Of a stretch of DNA of 30,725 nt, positions 22,040 to 30,101 are shown one piece after another. The notes under the pieces were generated by a model that was not told the DNA's origin, did not search any database, and saw only the letters and a list, made by a program, of their open reading frames with translations. Positions within the stretch are counted from its first letter, which is position 1; each line of letters starts with the position of its first letter. Source of the DNA: DYTO01 sp040757795 (GTDB lineage: Archaea > Hadarchaeota > Hadarchaeia > Hadarchaeales > Hadarchaeaceae); NCBI GenBank assembly GCA_040757795.1, contig JBFLWG010000007.1:1-30725 (forward strand), written 5' to 3'. A program made the translations under genes and the position numbers.

Positions 22040-23175
22040 TTTACCAGCCCGATTTTGTAAATGTACTCGGCCGCCAGTACCGCGCCCCTTGCCGCGCCGA
22101 GCTCGACGTTATGGGAAAGCACCGTGTACTGGAACCCGTTTTCGAAGACATTTGCCTCCATGCCGCCGATGACCGCCGCCATCCCGTTTTCAATGTAGGA
22201 ATCAAATCTCGGCTGCGGCCTGTCAGCTTCGTCCATCACCACAATTGGTTGTTTCGGAGCCAGGGGTAGGCCCAGCTTCTGCGGCTCACTTCTGTAACTT
22301 CTCCAGGCTTTTTTCAGGTCATCCACCGAGCAGCTCTTGACTGTCTGAATGAAGACTGATTCAGTGTGCCCATGTATGACTGGGACGCGGTTGCATTTGC
22401 ACGTTATTTTGAAATCCGCCGGAGTGATTTTGCCGCTTGAGAATTTCCCAAGCAGCTTCGTGGTCTCCTTCTTGACCTTCGACTCTTCGTCCTTTATGTA
22501 TGGGATGACGTTGCCCTCAAAAGTCTTCTGCACGTAGCTGTTTAACTCGCATGGCAGGCCGCCCGATTCAGCTTTCCTTTGCTTGGACCATTCTGTGATA
22601 GCGGCATAACCCGCGCCTGAGACTGCTTGCATCGACGACATCGTCACGCTCTTCAGCCCGAACGAGTCGTAAATCGGCTTCAGGGACATCACCAGCCCTA
22701 TCGTCGTGCAGTTTGGCTGCGGGACCACGAAACCTTTCCAACCCCGGCTCTTTCTCTGCACTTCTATCATATTTGTGTGGGACTCGTTTACCCCGGGGAG
22801 GTACGTGAAGCTGTCGTCGAAGTACCTGTATGCCGACGCCGTGCTGACTACTGGTTTTTCTTTCGCAACTCTCCCCTCGGCTTCGAAGGCCACCTCGGAC
22901 GGAAGCGCCGAGAAGAAAAGCCCGCACTCGGACGCGTCTACATTGTTCAGGTTCTCAACTTTTATGTCAAGCACATTCTTAAGCGGCTCCTCATGGCAGA
23001 ACCATCTCGATGTTTCCTTGCCGTAGCCGACAGCGTCTTCGTAGCTTTTGTCGGCGGATTTTTCGGACGCGTAAAGTGCTTGGATGTCAAACCACGGGTG
23101 CTTTTGTAGGTTGATTATGAACTTCTGCCCGACTTCGCCTGTCGCACCCAGGATGCCCACAGGGATTTTTGCCAT
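22036..23175 (-). CDS. asd: aspartate-semialdehyde dehydrogenase
   Basis: 379 residues from ATG 23175, slightly longer than usual for the archaeal/fungal-type enzyme. It reduces aspartyl phosphate to aspartate semialdehyde with NADPH, the second step toward lysine, threonine and methionine. Visible features are GATGEVG (9-15) for NADP, SALPSEVA (89-96), the active-site cysteine in PQPNCTT (C156), and the HGHTESVF segment with the catalytic histidine (H268/H270). GAGG near 23184 on the minus strand gives a well-spaced ribosome site. The open frame extends 90 codons further upstream to 23445, but that part has no Asd similarity and covers another transcript. A TTAATAAAT box at 23206-23214 is a likely promoter. 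It is separate from the main lysine operon and starts a three-gene group with two propellers. Confidence 0.94.
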   Translation of the reverse strand: MAKIPVGILGATGEVGQKFIINLQKHPWFDIQALYASEKSADKSYEDAVGYGKETSRWFCHEEPLKNVLDIKVENLNNVDASECGLFFSALPSEVAFEAEGRVAKEKPVVSTASAYRYFDDSFTYLPGVNESHTNMIEVQRKSRGWKGFVVPQPNCTTIGLVMSLKPIYDSFGLKSVTMSSMQAVSGAGYAAITEWSKQRKAESGGLPCELNSYVQKTFEGNVIPYIKDEESKVKKETTKLLGKFSSGKITPADFKITCKCNRVPVIHGHTESVFIQTVKSCSVDDLKKAWRSYRSEPQKLGLPLAPKQPIVVMDEADRPQPRFDSYIENGMAAVIGGMEANVFENGFQYTVLSHNVELGAARGAVLAAEYIYKIGLVK

Positions 23176-23205
23176 TTTTTCGCCTCGCTCTGTTTTGTTG
23201 CGGGC

Positions 23206-23214
23206 ATTTATTAA
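23206..23214. promoter_or_regulatory. TATA-like box between asd and the small zinc-binding ORF
   Basis: ATTTATTAA is AT-only in a GC-rich setting and nearly symmetrical. On the minus strand it is 31-39 nt before the asd ATG, allowing a short leader with GAGG. On the plus strand it lies about 30-35 nt before TTG 23245 of the small ORF. Confidence 0.45.
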
Positions 23215-23223
23215 TCTGACGAT

Positions 23224-23361
23224 GTGAGGGGGTTTGGTGTTAGATTGCCTCGCAGGAAATACGGGCACATGGTCGGGCCTCTGCCCCAGCCGCCCAAGCA
23301 GGAGAAGTGCAGGTTCTGCAGAGCAGGACGCCCCTGCCCGTACCATAAGCCGTCTAAGTAA
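23224..23361 (+). CDS. small zinc-binding protein (CxxC-x5-CxxH), about 38-45 residues
   Basis: A short frame ends at TAA 23359-23361. From GTG 23224 it gives 45 residues; from TTG 23245, preceded by GGTG at 23236-23239, it gives 38. It is strongly basic (RRKYGH) with a Pro-rich middle (PLPQPPK) and a C-terminal CRFC-x5-CPYH cluster (C29, C32, C38, H41 in the longer form), a compact zinc-ribbon-like site. The density of Arg, Lys, Pro and Cys and the ordered metal site argue against a chance frame. Size and charge suggest RNA or ribosome binding, but I do not recognise a family. It is divergent from asd and shares its promoter region. Confidence 0.6.
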   Translation: MRGFGVRLPRRKYGHMVGPLPQPPKQEKCRFCRAGRPCPYHKPSK

Positions 23362-23479
23362 AGTGCAGATTGAGATTTTTGGAGTTGACGCTATTTTTAT
23401 CAGCTTTGTTATGGTCGCTGTAGCCGAGCTGGAGGGGGTAAGCATTTTATGGTTATAACGTTACAATATTTGGAGAACA
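23362..23479. other. intergenic region, no gene seen
   Basis: Between the small zinc-binding ORF and the bPH2 gene. It contains AT-rich stretches (GCTATTTTTATC near 23390-23401 and TTACAATATTTGG near 23461-23473, the latter a possible TATA region) and a GGAG ribosome site at 23472-23475. Frames crossing it on either strand have no protein-like features. Confidence 0.5.
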
Positions 23480-24025
23480 ATGAATTTGAATGAAAAATTC
23501 AGCCCACACATGAATTTGAAAAAAGTGTACTCGACCTACTTCCTGTTCGTGATACTTTTCAGTCTTATTTTAACATCGGCACTAGTCTGGTCCGCTCTTG
23601 TATTGTACCCAAGCGTTGCATATTACGCGATGGCCGCTTTGTATGCGCCAATAGTCGTGTTGATTTTATTTTTTGCTTACTGGATGCCGCGTTATTATTC
23701 TTCTATAAAATACATGTTGACAGACAATGAGGTGATTGAGGAGCGGGGAGTCTGGTGGAAATCCAAGCATGTGGTGCCTTACAGCAGAGTAATGTCTATT
23801 GATGTAATTCAAGGCCCGATTTCGAGACGCTTTGAGGTAGGTTCGCTTTACATTTACACGGCGGGCTATACTGGGCCGCACGGGGGGGCTTTCGGTAGAA
23901 AATCAGAAGCCTCGATAATCTTCGTCTCGAACCCCACGGAGCTGCGAAACCAAATTTTGGAATTTGTGAATAAGCGACCCTTGTTCAGCGCCCCAGTTCA
24001 AACAAAAGAGGTTTCGAGGGTTTAG
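23480..24025 (+). CDS. bPH2 (DUF304)-domain membrane protein
   Basis: 181 residues. Two transmembrane helices (about 20-42 and 48-70) are followed by a bacterial PH-like domain of the YdbT/YdbS type: RYYSSIKYMLTDNEVIEERGVWWKSKHVVPYSRV then IDVIQGPISRRFEVGSLYIYTAGYT and a final helix NPTELRNQILEFV. In this family the domain faces the cytoplasm beside the membrane; its ligand is unknown. ATG 23480 has GGAG 5 nt upstream. The next gene begins 2 nt after its stop, so the two are cotranscribed, pairing a cytoplasmic membrane-bound domain with an extracytoplasmic propeller. Confidence 0.85.
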   Translation: MNLNEKFSPHMNLKKVYSTYFLFVILFSLILTSALVWSALVLYPSVAYYAMAALYAPIVVLILFFAYWMPRYYSSIKYMLTDNEVIEERGVWWKSKHVVPYSRVMSIDVIQGPISRRFEVGSLYIYTAGYTGPHGGAFGRKSEASIIFVSNPTELRNQILEFVNKRPLFSAPVQTKEVSRV

Positions 24026-24027
24026 GG

Positions 24028-25080
24028 ATGGCAAATCATCCTGAAGGTTTAGTTTTCGTGTTGGTTTTGTTGATCCCCATGCTTACAATAACTACTGTCG
24101 TTTCCAAATTTGCGCCCTCGGCAGCAGCTTGGTCTTCATTTTCATCCCCAACATCAAGAGATCTCTATGCGCTGTACACTGTATCGCCGACGGAGGCTTG
24201 GGCAGTGGGTCAGAGCGGGACGATTATTAAATGGGATGGCACCAGGTGGAGCGTTGTGCCTTCGCCAACCTCAGAGAACCTCCACGGCGTCCAAATTTTG
24301 TCGTCCACCGAAGGCTGGGCGGTGGGGCGAGGAGGAGCAATTATTAGGTGGAACGGCACATCATGGGAAAACTTCCCCTCGCCGACCACCGAAGCCCTCA
24401 GGGAGCTCAGCATGTTGTCATCCAGCCACGGTTGGGCCGTAGGTTTCAATGGGGTGATTTTGAGGTGGAACGGCACGGTTTGGGAGAATATGCCATCGCC
24501 CGCCACAGAAAACCTTCTAGGTGTAAAGGCCGTGTCGACTTCTGATGCTTGGGCAGTAGGGGGCAGTGGACGCATCTTGAGATGGAACGGAGAGAACTGG
24601 TTAATAGTTACATCTCCAACCGCAGAGCGCCTTACCTCAGTAAGCATGCTTTCAGACAACGAGGGGTGGGCAACAGGCGTCAAGGTCTTCTTGAGGTGGA
24701 ACGGCAATTCATGGTCTATCTTCAGTGCGTCAGTGGGGTCGTATGAGTTTCTGTCAATTAATATGGTTTCACCAGATGAAGGCTGGGCGGTCGGAGAGTA
24801 TCGCACCTCACACCGCGGCATCGTATACAAGTGGGATGGTTCCTCGTGGAAATATGATGGAGCACCAAACATGTGGTTGGGTGCAGTCCAAAAGCTGCCC
24901 TCTGGTGAAGGCTGGATAGTCGGGGAAGATGGATTTGTACTCCAAGCCAACATTTTGGGCTCACCAATATCCGCGTTTTATGCGGTTTTTGTTGCGGACA
25001 TTTTAGTGCTTGCCTGTTTGGCGGTAGTTTTTTGGCGAGTTTGGAAGGCGCCAAAAGCAGTCATTGAGATTCGGAAATAA
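24028..25080 (+). CDS. membrane-anchored beta-propeller with W-A-V-G repeats
   Basis: 350 residues. An N-terminal signal segment (about 8-28) is followed by seven or so repeats of roughly 40 residues with the pattern EAWAVGxxGxIxxWNGxxWxxxxSPTxExL (for example EGWAVGRGGAIIRWNG, HGWAVGFNGVILRWNG, DAWAVGGSGRILRWNG), typical of BNR/YCF48-like propellers. A single C-terminal helix (about 313-337) and a short basic tail anchor it, so the propeller lies outside the cell. No catalytic motif is visible; a binding role is likely. The repeats are similar enough at DNA level (GGTGGAACGGCA recurs) to suggest recent internal duplication. It is coupled to the bPH2 gene and convergent with dapB. Confidence 0.8.
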   Translation: MANHPEGLVFVLVLLIPMLTITTVVSKFAPSAAAWSSFSSPTSRDLYALYTVSPTEAWAVGQSGTIIKWDGTRWSVVPSPTSENLHGVQILSSTEGWAVGRGGAIIRWNGTSWENFPSPTTEALRELSMLSSSHGWAVGFNGVILRWNGTVWENMPSPATENLLGVKAVSTSDAWAVGGSGRILRWNGENWLIVTSPTAERLTSVSMLSDNEGWATGVKVFLRWNGNSWSIFSASVGSYEFLSINMVSPDEGWAVGEYRTSHRGIVYKWDGSSWKYDGAPNMWLGAVQKLPSGEGWIVGEDGFVLQANILGSPISAFYAVFVADILVLACLAVVFWRVWKAPKAVIEIRK

Positions 25081-25089
25081 TTTGTAGAT

Positions 25090-25863
25090 TTACAGACCCA
25101 GAACGTCCCGCATGTCTTCCACGACGCCGGGCCTGCCTTTTTCAGCGATGTAGCGGGCCGCCATCACCACACCAGCAGCGAAAGTCTCCCTGCTCTTGGC
25201 TTTGTGCGTGATTTCCACAAGCTCAAACGGGCCGGAGAACGTTACCGTGTGGTCCCCCACAACCTCCCCTTCCCTTATTGATTTGATTTTGATTTCGTCC
25301 GTGCGGCATCCCAACTCTTTCGCAATCACTTGCGCCGCCACCTTTGCGGTCCCGCTGGGAGCGTCTTTCTTGTGCGCGTGGTGAACTTCAACAATTTCCG
25401 CCTTGTAGTCGCTGCCCAGTCTCTTTGCTGCTTCACCCACCAGCTTGAAAAAGACGTTGACGCCAACCGACATGTTCGGCGAGACGACCGCCTTGATTTT
25501 TCCTTTCTTGACCGCCTTTTCAATTTCTTGTCTCTGTTCTTCCGCGAACCCAGTGGTGCCGACGACCACAGCAACCCCCGCTTCCGCCGCCGCTCTCACG
25601 TTTTCCAAGGCAGCGGCAGCGCTTGTGAAGTCCACCAGGACATCCGGCTTTGACTGCTTCAAAGTCTCAGCTAACTTTTCCGCCCCAGCTACCTTCACGC
25701 CCAACTTCCCCACTCCAGCGAGTTCTCCAGCGTCTGCCTCAACATTTGGGTTCTCAGGGGCGTCCACGGCAGCGACAAGTTTCATGTCCCCCTGTTTTGA
25801 AATCTGCCGGATGATCATCTTGCCCATTCGCCCGCAAGCGCCGCAGAGTGCAACTCTAATCAT
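25090..25863 (-). CDS. dapB: 4-hydroxy-tetrahydrodipicolinate reductase
   Basis: 257 residues, normal length. It reduces the DapA product to tetrahydrodipicolinate with NAD(P)H, on the way to diaminopimelate and lysine. It shows GACGRMG (8-14) for the nucleotide, DFTS (78-81), GTTG (102-105), the Asn-rich SPNMSVGVN (128-136), and the signature EVHHAHKKDAPSGTA (159-173) with catalytic H161 and K165/K166. It is the last gene of the lysine operon; its ATG overlaps the dapA stop by 4 bp (ATGA). Confidence 0.96.
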   Translation of the reverse strand: MIRVALCGACGRMGKMIIRQISKQGDMKLVAAVDAPENPNVEADAGELAGVGKLGVKVAGAEKLAETLKQSKPDVLVDFTSAAAALENVRAAAEAGVAVVVGTTGFAEEQRQEIEKAVKKGKIKAVVSPNMSVGVNVFFKLVGEAAKRLGSDYKAEIVEVHHAHKKDAPSGTAKVAAQVIAKELGCRTDEIKIKSIREGEVVGDHTVTFSGPFELVEITHKAKSRETFAAGVVMAARYIAEKGRPGVVEDMRDVLGL

Positions 25864-26741
25864 TTCAAAAGCCCCATGTTCGCGAGAACCTCTCGAAGCT
25901 TCTCCTTGTTTTGCGGCTCCATCTCCACAAGAGGCAGTCTGAGCCCGCCCGCCGCCATCCCCATCAAGTTCATGGCAGTTTTCACCGGCCCGGGGTTGGT
26001 CTCGATAAACAGGTTCCTGAAAATTGGCGCGAAGCGGTCGTTGAGCTTCCTTGCCTTTTCAAAGTCCCCCTTCATCGCCAGCGTCGTCAGTTCGGCAACC
26101 TCCGCCGGCACTATGTTAGACGCCACCGAAATCACTCCCACGCCGCCCAGCTTGATCACCTCAAGAGTGTCAGAGTCGTTCCCGGAAGTCACAACGAAGT
26201 CCTCGCCTTTCGTCAACTCGATTATCCTCTTTACCTGATTCATGTCCCCGGTAGCCTCCTTCACCCCCACGATGTTTTTCAGCTTCGCCAGCTTTGCCAT
26301 GGTCTCCGGAAGCATGTTGACGCCCGTGCGGGACGGGATGTTGTAAATCACCTGAGGGATGTCCACCTCTTCAGCAATCTTCTTGAAGTGGGCGTAAAGT
26401 CCGGGTTGCGTCGGCCTGTTATAGTAAGGCACCACGAGCAAAGCACCATCCGCCCCTACCTCCTTTGCATGCTTCGTGAGCATGATGGCCTCCCATGTGC
26501 TGTTGCTCCCGGTTCCCGGCAGGACGGGCACCTTCCCCCCGGCCGCGTCAACGACGACCTCGATCACCTTGTTGTGCTCCTCGTAGGAAACGGTCGAGCA
26601 CTCCCCCGTCGTCCCCACAGGAACAAGCCCCTGGATACCATTTTCGATCTGGAACTTCACATTCTCGCGGAGCCCCTCTTTGTCTAGCTGCCCCTTCTTG
26701 TCAAATGGAGTGACCATGGCCGTGTATGCACCCTCGAACAT
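25860..26741 (-). CDS. dapA: 4-hydroxy-tetrahydrodipicolinate synthase
   Basis: 293 residues, full length for the DapA/NAL TIM-barrel family. It condenses pyruvate with aspartate semialdehyde. Visible are GTTGE (43-47), YNRPTQ (107-112), IYNIPSRTG with Y133 and R138, and the Schiff-base lysine K161 in GVKEATGD. The Arg after SR fits true DapA rather than KDG aldolase, and the operon supports this. It starts one base after the aspartokinase stop and overlaps dapB by 4 bp, so the four genes are translated in a chain. Confidence 0.96.
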   Translation of the reverse strand: MFEGAYTAMVTPFDKKGQLDKEGLRENVKFQIENGIQGLVPVGTTGECSTVSYEEHNKVIEVVVDAAGGKVPVLPGTGSNSTWEAIMLTKHAKEVGADGALLVVPYYNRPTQPGLYAHFKKIAEEVDIPQVIYNIPSRTGVNMLPETMAKLAKLKNIVGVKEATGDMNQVKRIIELTKGEDFVVTSGNDSDTLEVIKLGGVGVISVASNIVPAEVAELTTLAMKGDFEKARKLNDRFAPIFRNLFIETNPGPVKTAMNLMGMAAGGLRLPLVEMEPQNKEKLREVLANMGLLK

Positions 26742-26742
26742 C

Positions 26743-27972
26743 TCATCCCTCTATTCCCTTCATCACCCTGTTGAACAGCTTCAGGGCGTAATCCCTGTCG
26801 TCCCAGTTCACGAAGAAACTTATCGATGTCCTGCTCGACAGTATCTCAATGATGTTTATCTTCGCTTTGGCCAGCGGCTCGGTCAGCCTCGCTATGACTC
26901 CAGGGGTGTAGATGAACTTCTCGCTCTCGGCGATTATCAACGCTAGCCCGCCCTCCCCTGTCACAGACTTCATCAGCCCGTTGCCTGTTATTGTTTTGTG
27001 CATGAGCTGGAGAGCCTTTTTTGCCTGTTCCTCCGCAACGTAAATCGAGAACGACCTGGGACCTATCGAGACCCCGAAGATGTTTACCCCCGCATTGCTT
27101 AGCGGCGCCGTCACCTTGACCAGCACGCCGGGGGTGGTCTGCATCTCCTCACCGACCACCGTCAGCATCGCCAGCGGCTTTCCATGCAACCTGACTCCCA
27201 CAAACTCACCTTTTTTCGGCCCAATAATTGTGGTCCCCCTCACGGATAAATCACCATGCCGGTAGTGAACGACCCGCGCCCTTATGTCAGGGTTCTTGTA
27301 GGCCATTGCGCGCGGGTGCATGACTTGGGCGCCAAACCTCGCTAGGTCCCTCATCTCCTCCACAGTGATCAGCTTCAGTATCCTGGCGTCAGGGATCTTG
27401 TTCGGGTCGGCCGTCATCACCCCCTCAACGTCCGTGACTATCACCACCTCGTCAGCGCCGAGGCACTTCCCCATTAGAAACCCAGTTATGTCGCTCCCGC
27501 CTCGCCCTATGGTGGTTATCTTTCCCACCTTGCTCCTGCCGAGGAAGCCGCAGACGACCGGGATCACCCCACTTTTCAGCAGAGGTGCAATGTGCTTTTT
27601 CGCGCGCCTGGTGGTCTCCTTCAAGTCTATGTTCGCCATCCTGAAGTTCTCATCAGTTATCACTGGCCACCTTCTGTCCAGCGGGTCTATTGCCACCGAC
27701 TTGGCTCCCAGCTCCCTGAGGGCGGCCGAGAATATCCTTGCGCTGGCCCTCTCCCCAAGCGCCATGATATAGTCCATCTCCTCGTCCGTCGTGTTCCTAA
27801 AGATGGTTTTAGCGGATTTTATCAGGGCGTCAGTCGTGTGCCCCATCGCCGAGACCACCACGACCACCTGCGCCCCTTTTTTGAATTCCTTAAAGACGGC
27901 CCGGGCTGCCAGCCTGACGCGCCCAATGTTGCCGACGCTCGTCCCGCCAAACTTGACTGCTATGCGCCTCAT
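26743..27972 (-). CDS. lysC: aspartate kinase, monofunctional, with two ACT domains
   Basis: 409 residues. The kinase part begins KFGGTSVGN (8-16), has SAMGHTTDAL (41-50), LGERASARI (72-80), and TIGRGGSDITG (around 155-165), then VTDVEGVMTADP. Two ACT domains follow (about 265-340 and 345-405; GVLVKVTAPLSNAGVNIFG and GVIARLTEPLAKAKINIIE), the usual site of feedback control by lysine or threonine. It phosphorylates aspartate, the entry to the pathway. No homoserine dehydrogenase fusion is present. Its ATG overlaps the lysA stop by 4 bp. Operon membership suggests a lysine-dedicated isozyme. Confidence 0.95.
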   Translation of the reverse strand: MRRIAVKFGGTSVGNIGRVRLAARAVFKEFKKGAQVVVVVSAMGHTTDALIKSAKTIFRNTTDEEMDYIMALGERASARIFSAALRELGAKSVAIDPLDRRWPVITDENFRMANIDLKETTRRAKKHIAPLLKSGVIPVVCGFLGRSKVGKITTIGRGGSDITGFLMGKCLGADEVVIVTDVEGVMTADPNKIPDARILKLITVEEMRDLARFGAQVMHPRAMAYKNPDIRARVVHYRHGDLSVRGTTIIGPKKGEFVGVRLHGKPLAMLTVVGEEMQTTPGVLVKVTAPLSNAGVNIFGVSIGPRSFSIYVAEEQAKKALQLMHKTITGNGLMKSVTGEGGLALIIAESEKFIYTPGVIARLTEPLAKAKINIIEILSSRTSISFFVNWDDRDYALKLFNRVMKGIEG

Positions 27973-29282
27973 TTCAACCAGCTTGGGGGTTGGTCGAGCC
28001 TTGTCAGGTCTTCGAATGTTTCCCTTCGCCTGACGACATCCGCGTTCTTTCCGTTCACGAGGACAACTGCCGGCCTCGGCTGCGCGGTGTGCTGGTTCGA
28101 CATCGACAGGCCGTAAGCCCCGACATCAAAGACCGCCACGAGGTCCCCCTGCACGACCTTCTGCAGCTTCCTGTCCCTTCCCAGAAAGTCCCCGGACTCG
28201 CAAAGCGGCCCGGCGACATGGTATGTGAACTCGTTCTTCTCCAGTATTTTGTTCGCGACCTCTATGTGGTGGTAGGCCCCGTATAGCGCAGGCCTGATGA
28301 GGGCGTTCATCCCAGCATCCAGAGATATCCAAGTAGTCATCCCAGGCCGCTCCTTCACATAGCCTACTCTGGCCAGAAGAACCCCTGCGTCGCCCACCAT
28401 GTACCGCCCAGGCTCGAACATGAGGATGGGCCTGGCAAGGTCCTTCTCTTCCACGACCCTCTTCACCACCCCAACGATCCTTTCCGCAACTTGGTTTGGG
28501 TCCAATCCCTTTTCCTCCGGCTTGTATTGAATCCCGATGCCTCCGCCAAAGTCCACGTGCGAGATGTAAATTCCCAGCCGCTCCTTCACGAGGGCGACCA
28601 TCTCCATCAGCTTCTCAGCCTCCTCTTCAAATGGCGCAGGGTCCAAAATCTGCGAGCCTATGTTGGCGTGTATCCCGACCACCTCAATGTTCTCCATTCT
28701 GGACGCCTTTGTGTAGGCTTCAATCGCCTGCCCGCTCTCGACATCAAAACCAAACTTGCTTTCCCTGACCCCCGTGGCTATGTAAGGGTGGGTGGGGGCC
28801 TCTATGGCCGGGTTGACTCTGAAGCTTACCCTGGCTTTTTTCTTTGCCCTGGTCGCGGCTTTTCCGACCGCGTCAAGCTCCTGGAAGCTGTCAACGTTAA
28901 TCATGACGCCGTTCGCCACGGCAAGTTCAAGCTCCCTAGGGCTCTTGTGGTTGCCGTTGAATACCATCTTGTTCCCAGGAACGCCGGCCTGAAGCGCTAT
29001 TCTGAGTTCGTTTTCAGAGCTGACGTCCGCCCCGGCTTTCTCGCTCTGGAGGACCTTCACAACACCCATGTTTGAATTGGCCTTTAGGGCGTAGCAGACG
29101 AGCACGCTCGGCCACCTCTCGGCGAAGGCCTTGTAGAAATTGTGGAAATTTGTCCTTATTTTCTGCTCGTCCATGACATAAAGCGGCGTCCCGAATCGCT
29201 CGGCAAGGTCCACGGCGCTTACTTCCCCGATCATCAGCTGCCCTCGGATGTTCGTCTTGAAATGCGGCTTCATCATCAGCAT
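27969..29282 (-). CDS. lysA: diaminopimelate decarboxylase
   Basis: 437 residues. It converts meso-diaminopimelate to lysine with PLP. The alanine-racemase-like barrel holds the PLP lysine K67 in CYALKANSN, HANIGSQI (residues near 200), DFGGGIGIQY (about 245-254) and EPGRYMVGDAG (about 295-305); the C-terminal domain has CESGDFLG, with the cysteine and glutamate contributed to the active site, and DVGAYGLSMSNQ. ATG 29282 directly follows the xdhC-like stop (TAAATG), with AGGAG at 29292-29296 as ribosome site; ATG 29276 and 29273 are alternatives. Presence of LysA with DapA and DapB shows the DAP, not the alpha-aminoadipate, route. Confidence 0.95.
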   Translation of the reverse strand: MLMMKPHFKTNIRGQLMIGEVSAVDLAERFGTPLYVMDEQKIRTNFHNFYKAFAERWPSVLVCYALKANSNMGVVKVLQSEKAGADVSSENELRIALQAGVPGNKMVFNGNHKSPRELELAVANGVMINVDSFQELDAVGKAATRAKKKARVSFRVNPAIEAPTHPYIATGVRESKFGFDVESGQAIEAYTKASRMENIEVVGIHANIGSQILDPAPFEEEAEKLMEMVALVKERLGIYISHVDFGGGIGIQYKPEEKGLDPNQVAERIVGVVKRVVEEKDLARPILMFEPGRYMVGDAGVLLARVGYVKERPGMTTWISLDAGMNALIRPALYGAYHHIEVANKILEKNEFTYHVAGPLCESGDFLGRDRKLQKVVQGDLVAVFDVGAYGLSMSNQHTAQPRPAVVLVNGKNADVVRRRETFEDLTRLDQPPSWLK

Positions 29283-30092
29283 TTATTTCGCGCTCCTGTG
29301 ACTGGTTCTTCGCTCCTTTACCAGCTCAGCGGCTATGCTTATGGCGATTTCCTCCGGGGTCCTGGCGCTCAGGTCAAGCCCGATTGGCGCCCTCACGGCG
29401 TCGATTTTCTTCTTCGGAACGCCGTCTTTCGCCAGGATTTTCTTAAGCTTGGCTATCTTGTGCCCGCTTCCCAGTATCCCGATGTAAACGACGTCCGCCT
29501 TGATGAACCTTCGCAGGGCCGCAAGGTCATGCCTCGGCTCCCCGTGCACTATCGCCACGTAAGCATTTTTATCAGCATTCAAGTTTTTCAGGGCCTTTTC
29601 AAAGTCGCGGTTGAAAACCAGCGCCGCGTTGGGGAACCTCTTCTTGGTCAGGGTGTCCTCGTTGTCGTCCACCACCGTGACGTCAAACCCAAGCATCTCC
29701 ACGACCTTGTAAGTCGGCAGGGCAACGTGCCCCGACCCTACAATCACCAGCTTGGGGGTTGGTTCGACCACGTCCACGAACACCGTCATCGCTCCTCCAC
29801 ACCATAACCCTGTGTCCAGCTCACCTTCTTTCGCCCCGCCATAAAAAGAGAACTTGACGCTCCTCGCCTTGCCCTCCCGGACGGCCTTGAGCGCCTCCTG
29901 CACAAGCGCCCGCTCAAAACATTCCCCCCCTCCTATCGTCCCGATGACCTCCCCGTCTTCGGCAACCAGCATCTTCCGCCCGACCTCAGACGGCCCAGAG
30001 CCCGTCTTTTCAACCACAGTGCAGACACCTACTTTCAATCCTCTCTCCAAACGCTCGGCCGCCTTGTTCAGAAGCTTGATGTCCCCAATCAT
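29283..30092 (-). CDS. XdhC/CoxI-family molybdenum-enzyme maturation factor
   Basis: 269 residues. The N-terminal XdhC/CoxI domain has VCTVVEKTGSGPSEVGRKMLV (about 23-43), GTIGGGECFE (52-61) and LWCGGAMTVFVD (96-107); the C-terminal Rossmann-type XdhC_C domain has VIVGSGHVALP (about 115-125), VDDNEDTLTKKRFP and the end motif APIGLDLSARTPEEIAISIAAEL. Relatives bind molybdopterin and insert the sulfurated cofactor into xanthine dehydrogenase-type enzymes. The likely client is the hydroxylase at 8.8-12.4 kb, about 17 kb away, while this gene sits at the head of the lysine operon. Nine nucleotides separate it from the UPF0316 stop. Confidence 0.88.
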   Translation of the reverse strand: MIGDIKLLNKAAERLERGLKVGVCTVVEKTGSGPSEVGRKMLVAEDGEVIGTIGGGECFERALVQEALKAVREGKARSVKFSFYGGAKEGELDTGLWCGGAMTVFVDVVEPTPKLVIVGSGHVALPTYKVVEMLGFDVTVVDDNEDTLTKKRFPNAALVFNRDFEKALKNLNADKNAYVAIVHGEPRHDLAALRRFIKADVVYIGILGSGHKIAKLKKILAKDGVPKKKIDAVRAPIGLDLSARTPEEIAISIAAELVKERRTSHRSAK

Positions 30093-30101
30093 CCCTGTCC
30101 C

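Noticed and set aside
23176..23445. 90-codon N-terminal extension of the asd frame
   Set aside because: The Asd fold begins at MAKIPVGILGATG with a good ribosome site. The extension covers the divergent small ORF.
23234..23458. 74-residue plus-strand frame across the region upstream of bPH2
   Set aside because: It overlaps the small zinc-binding frame in another phase and shows no protein-like pattern.
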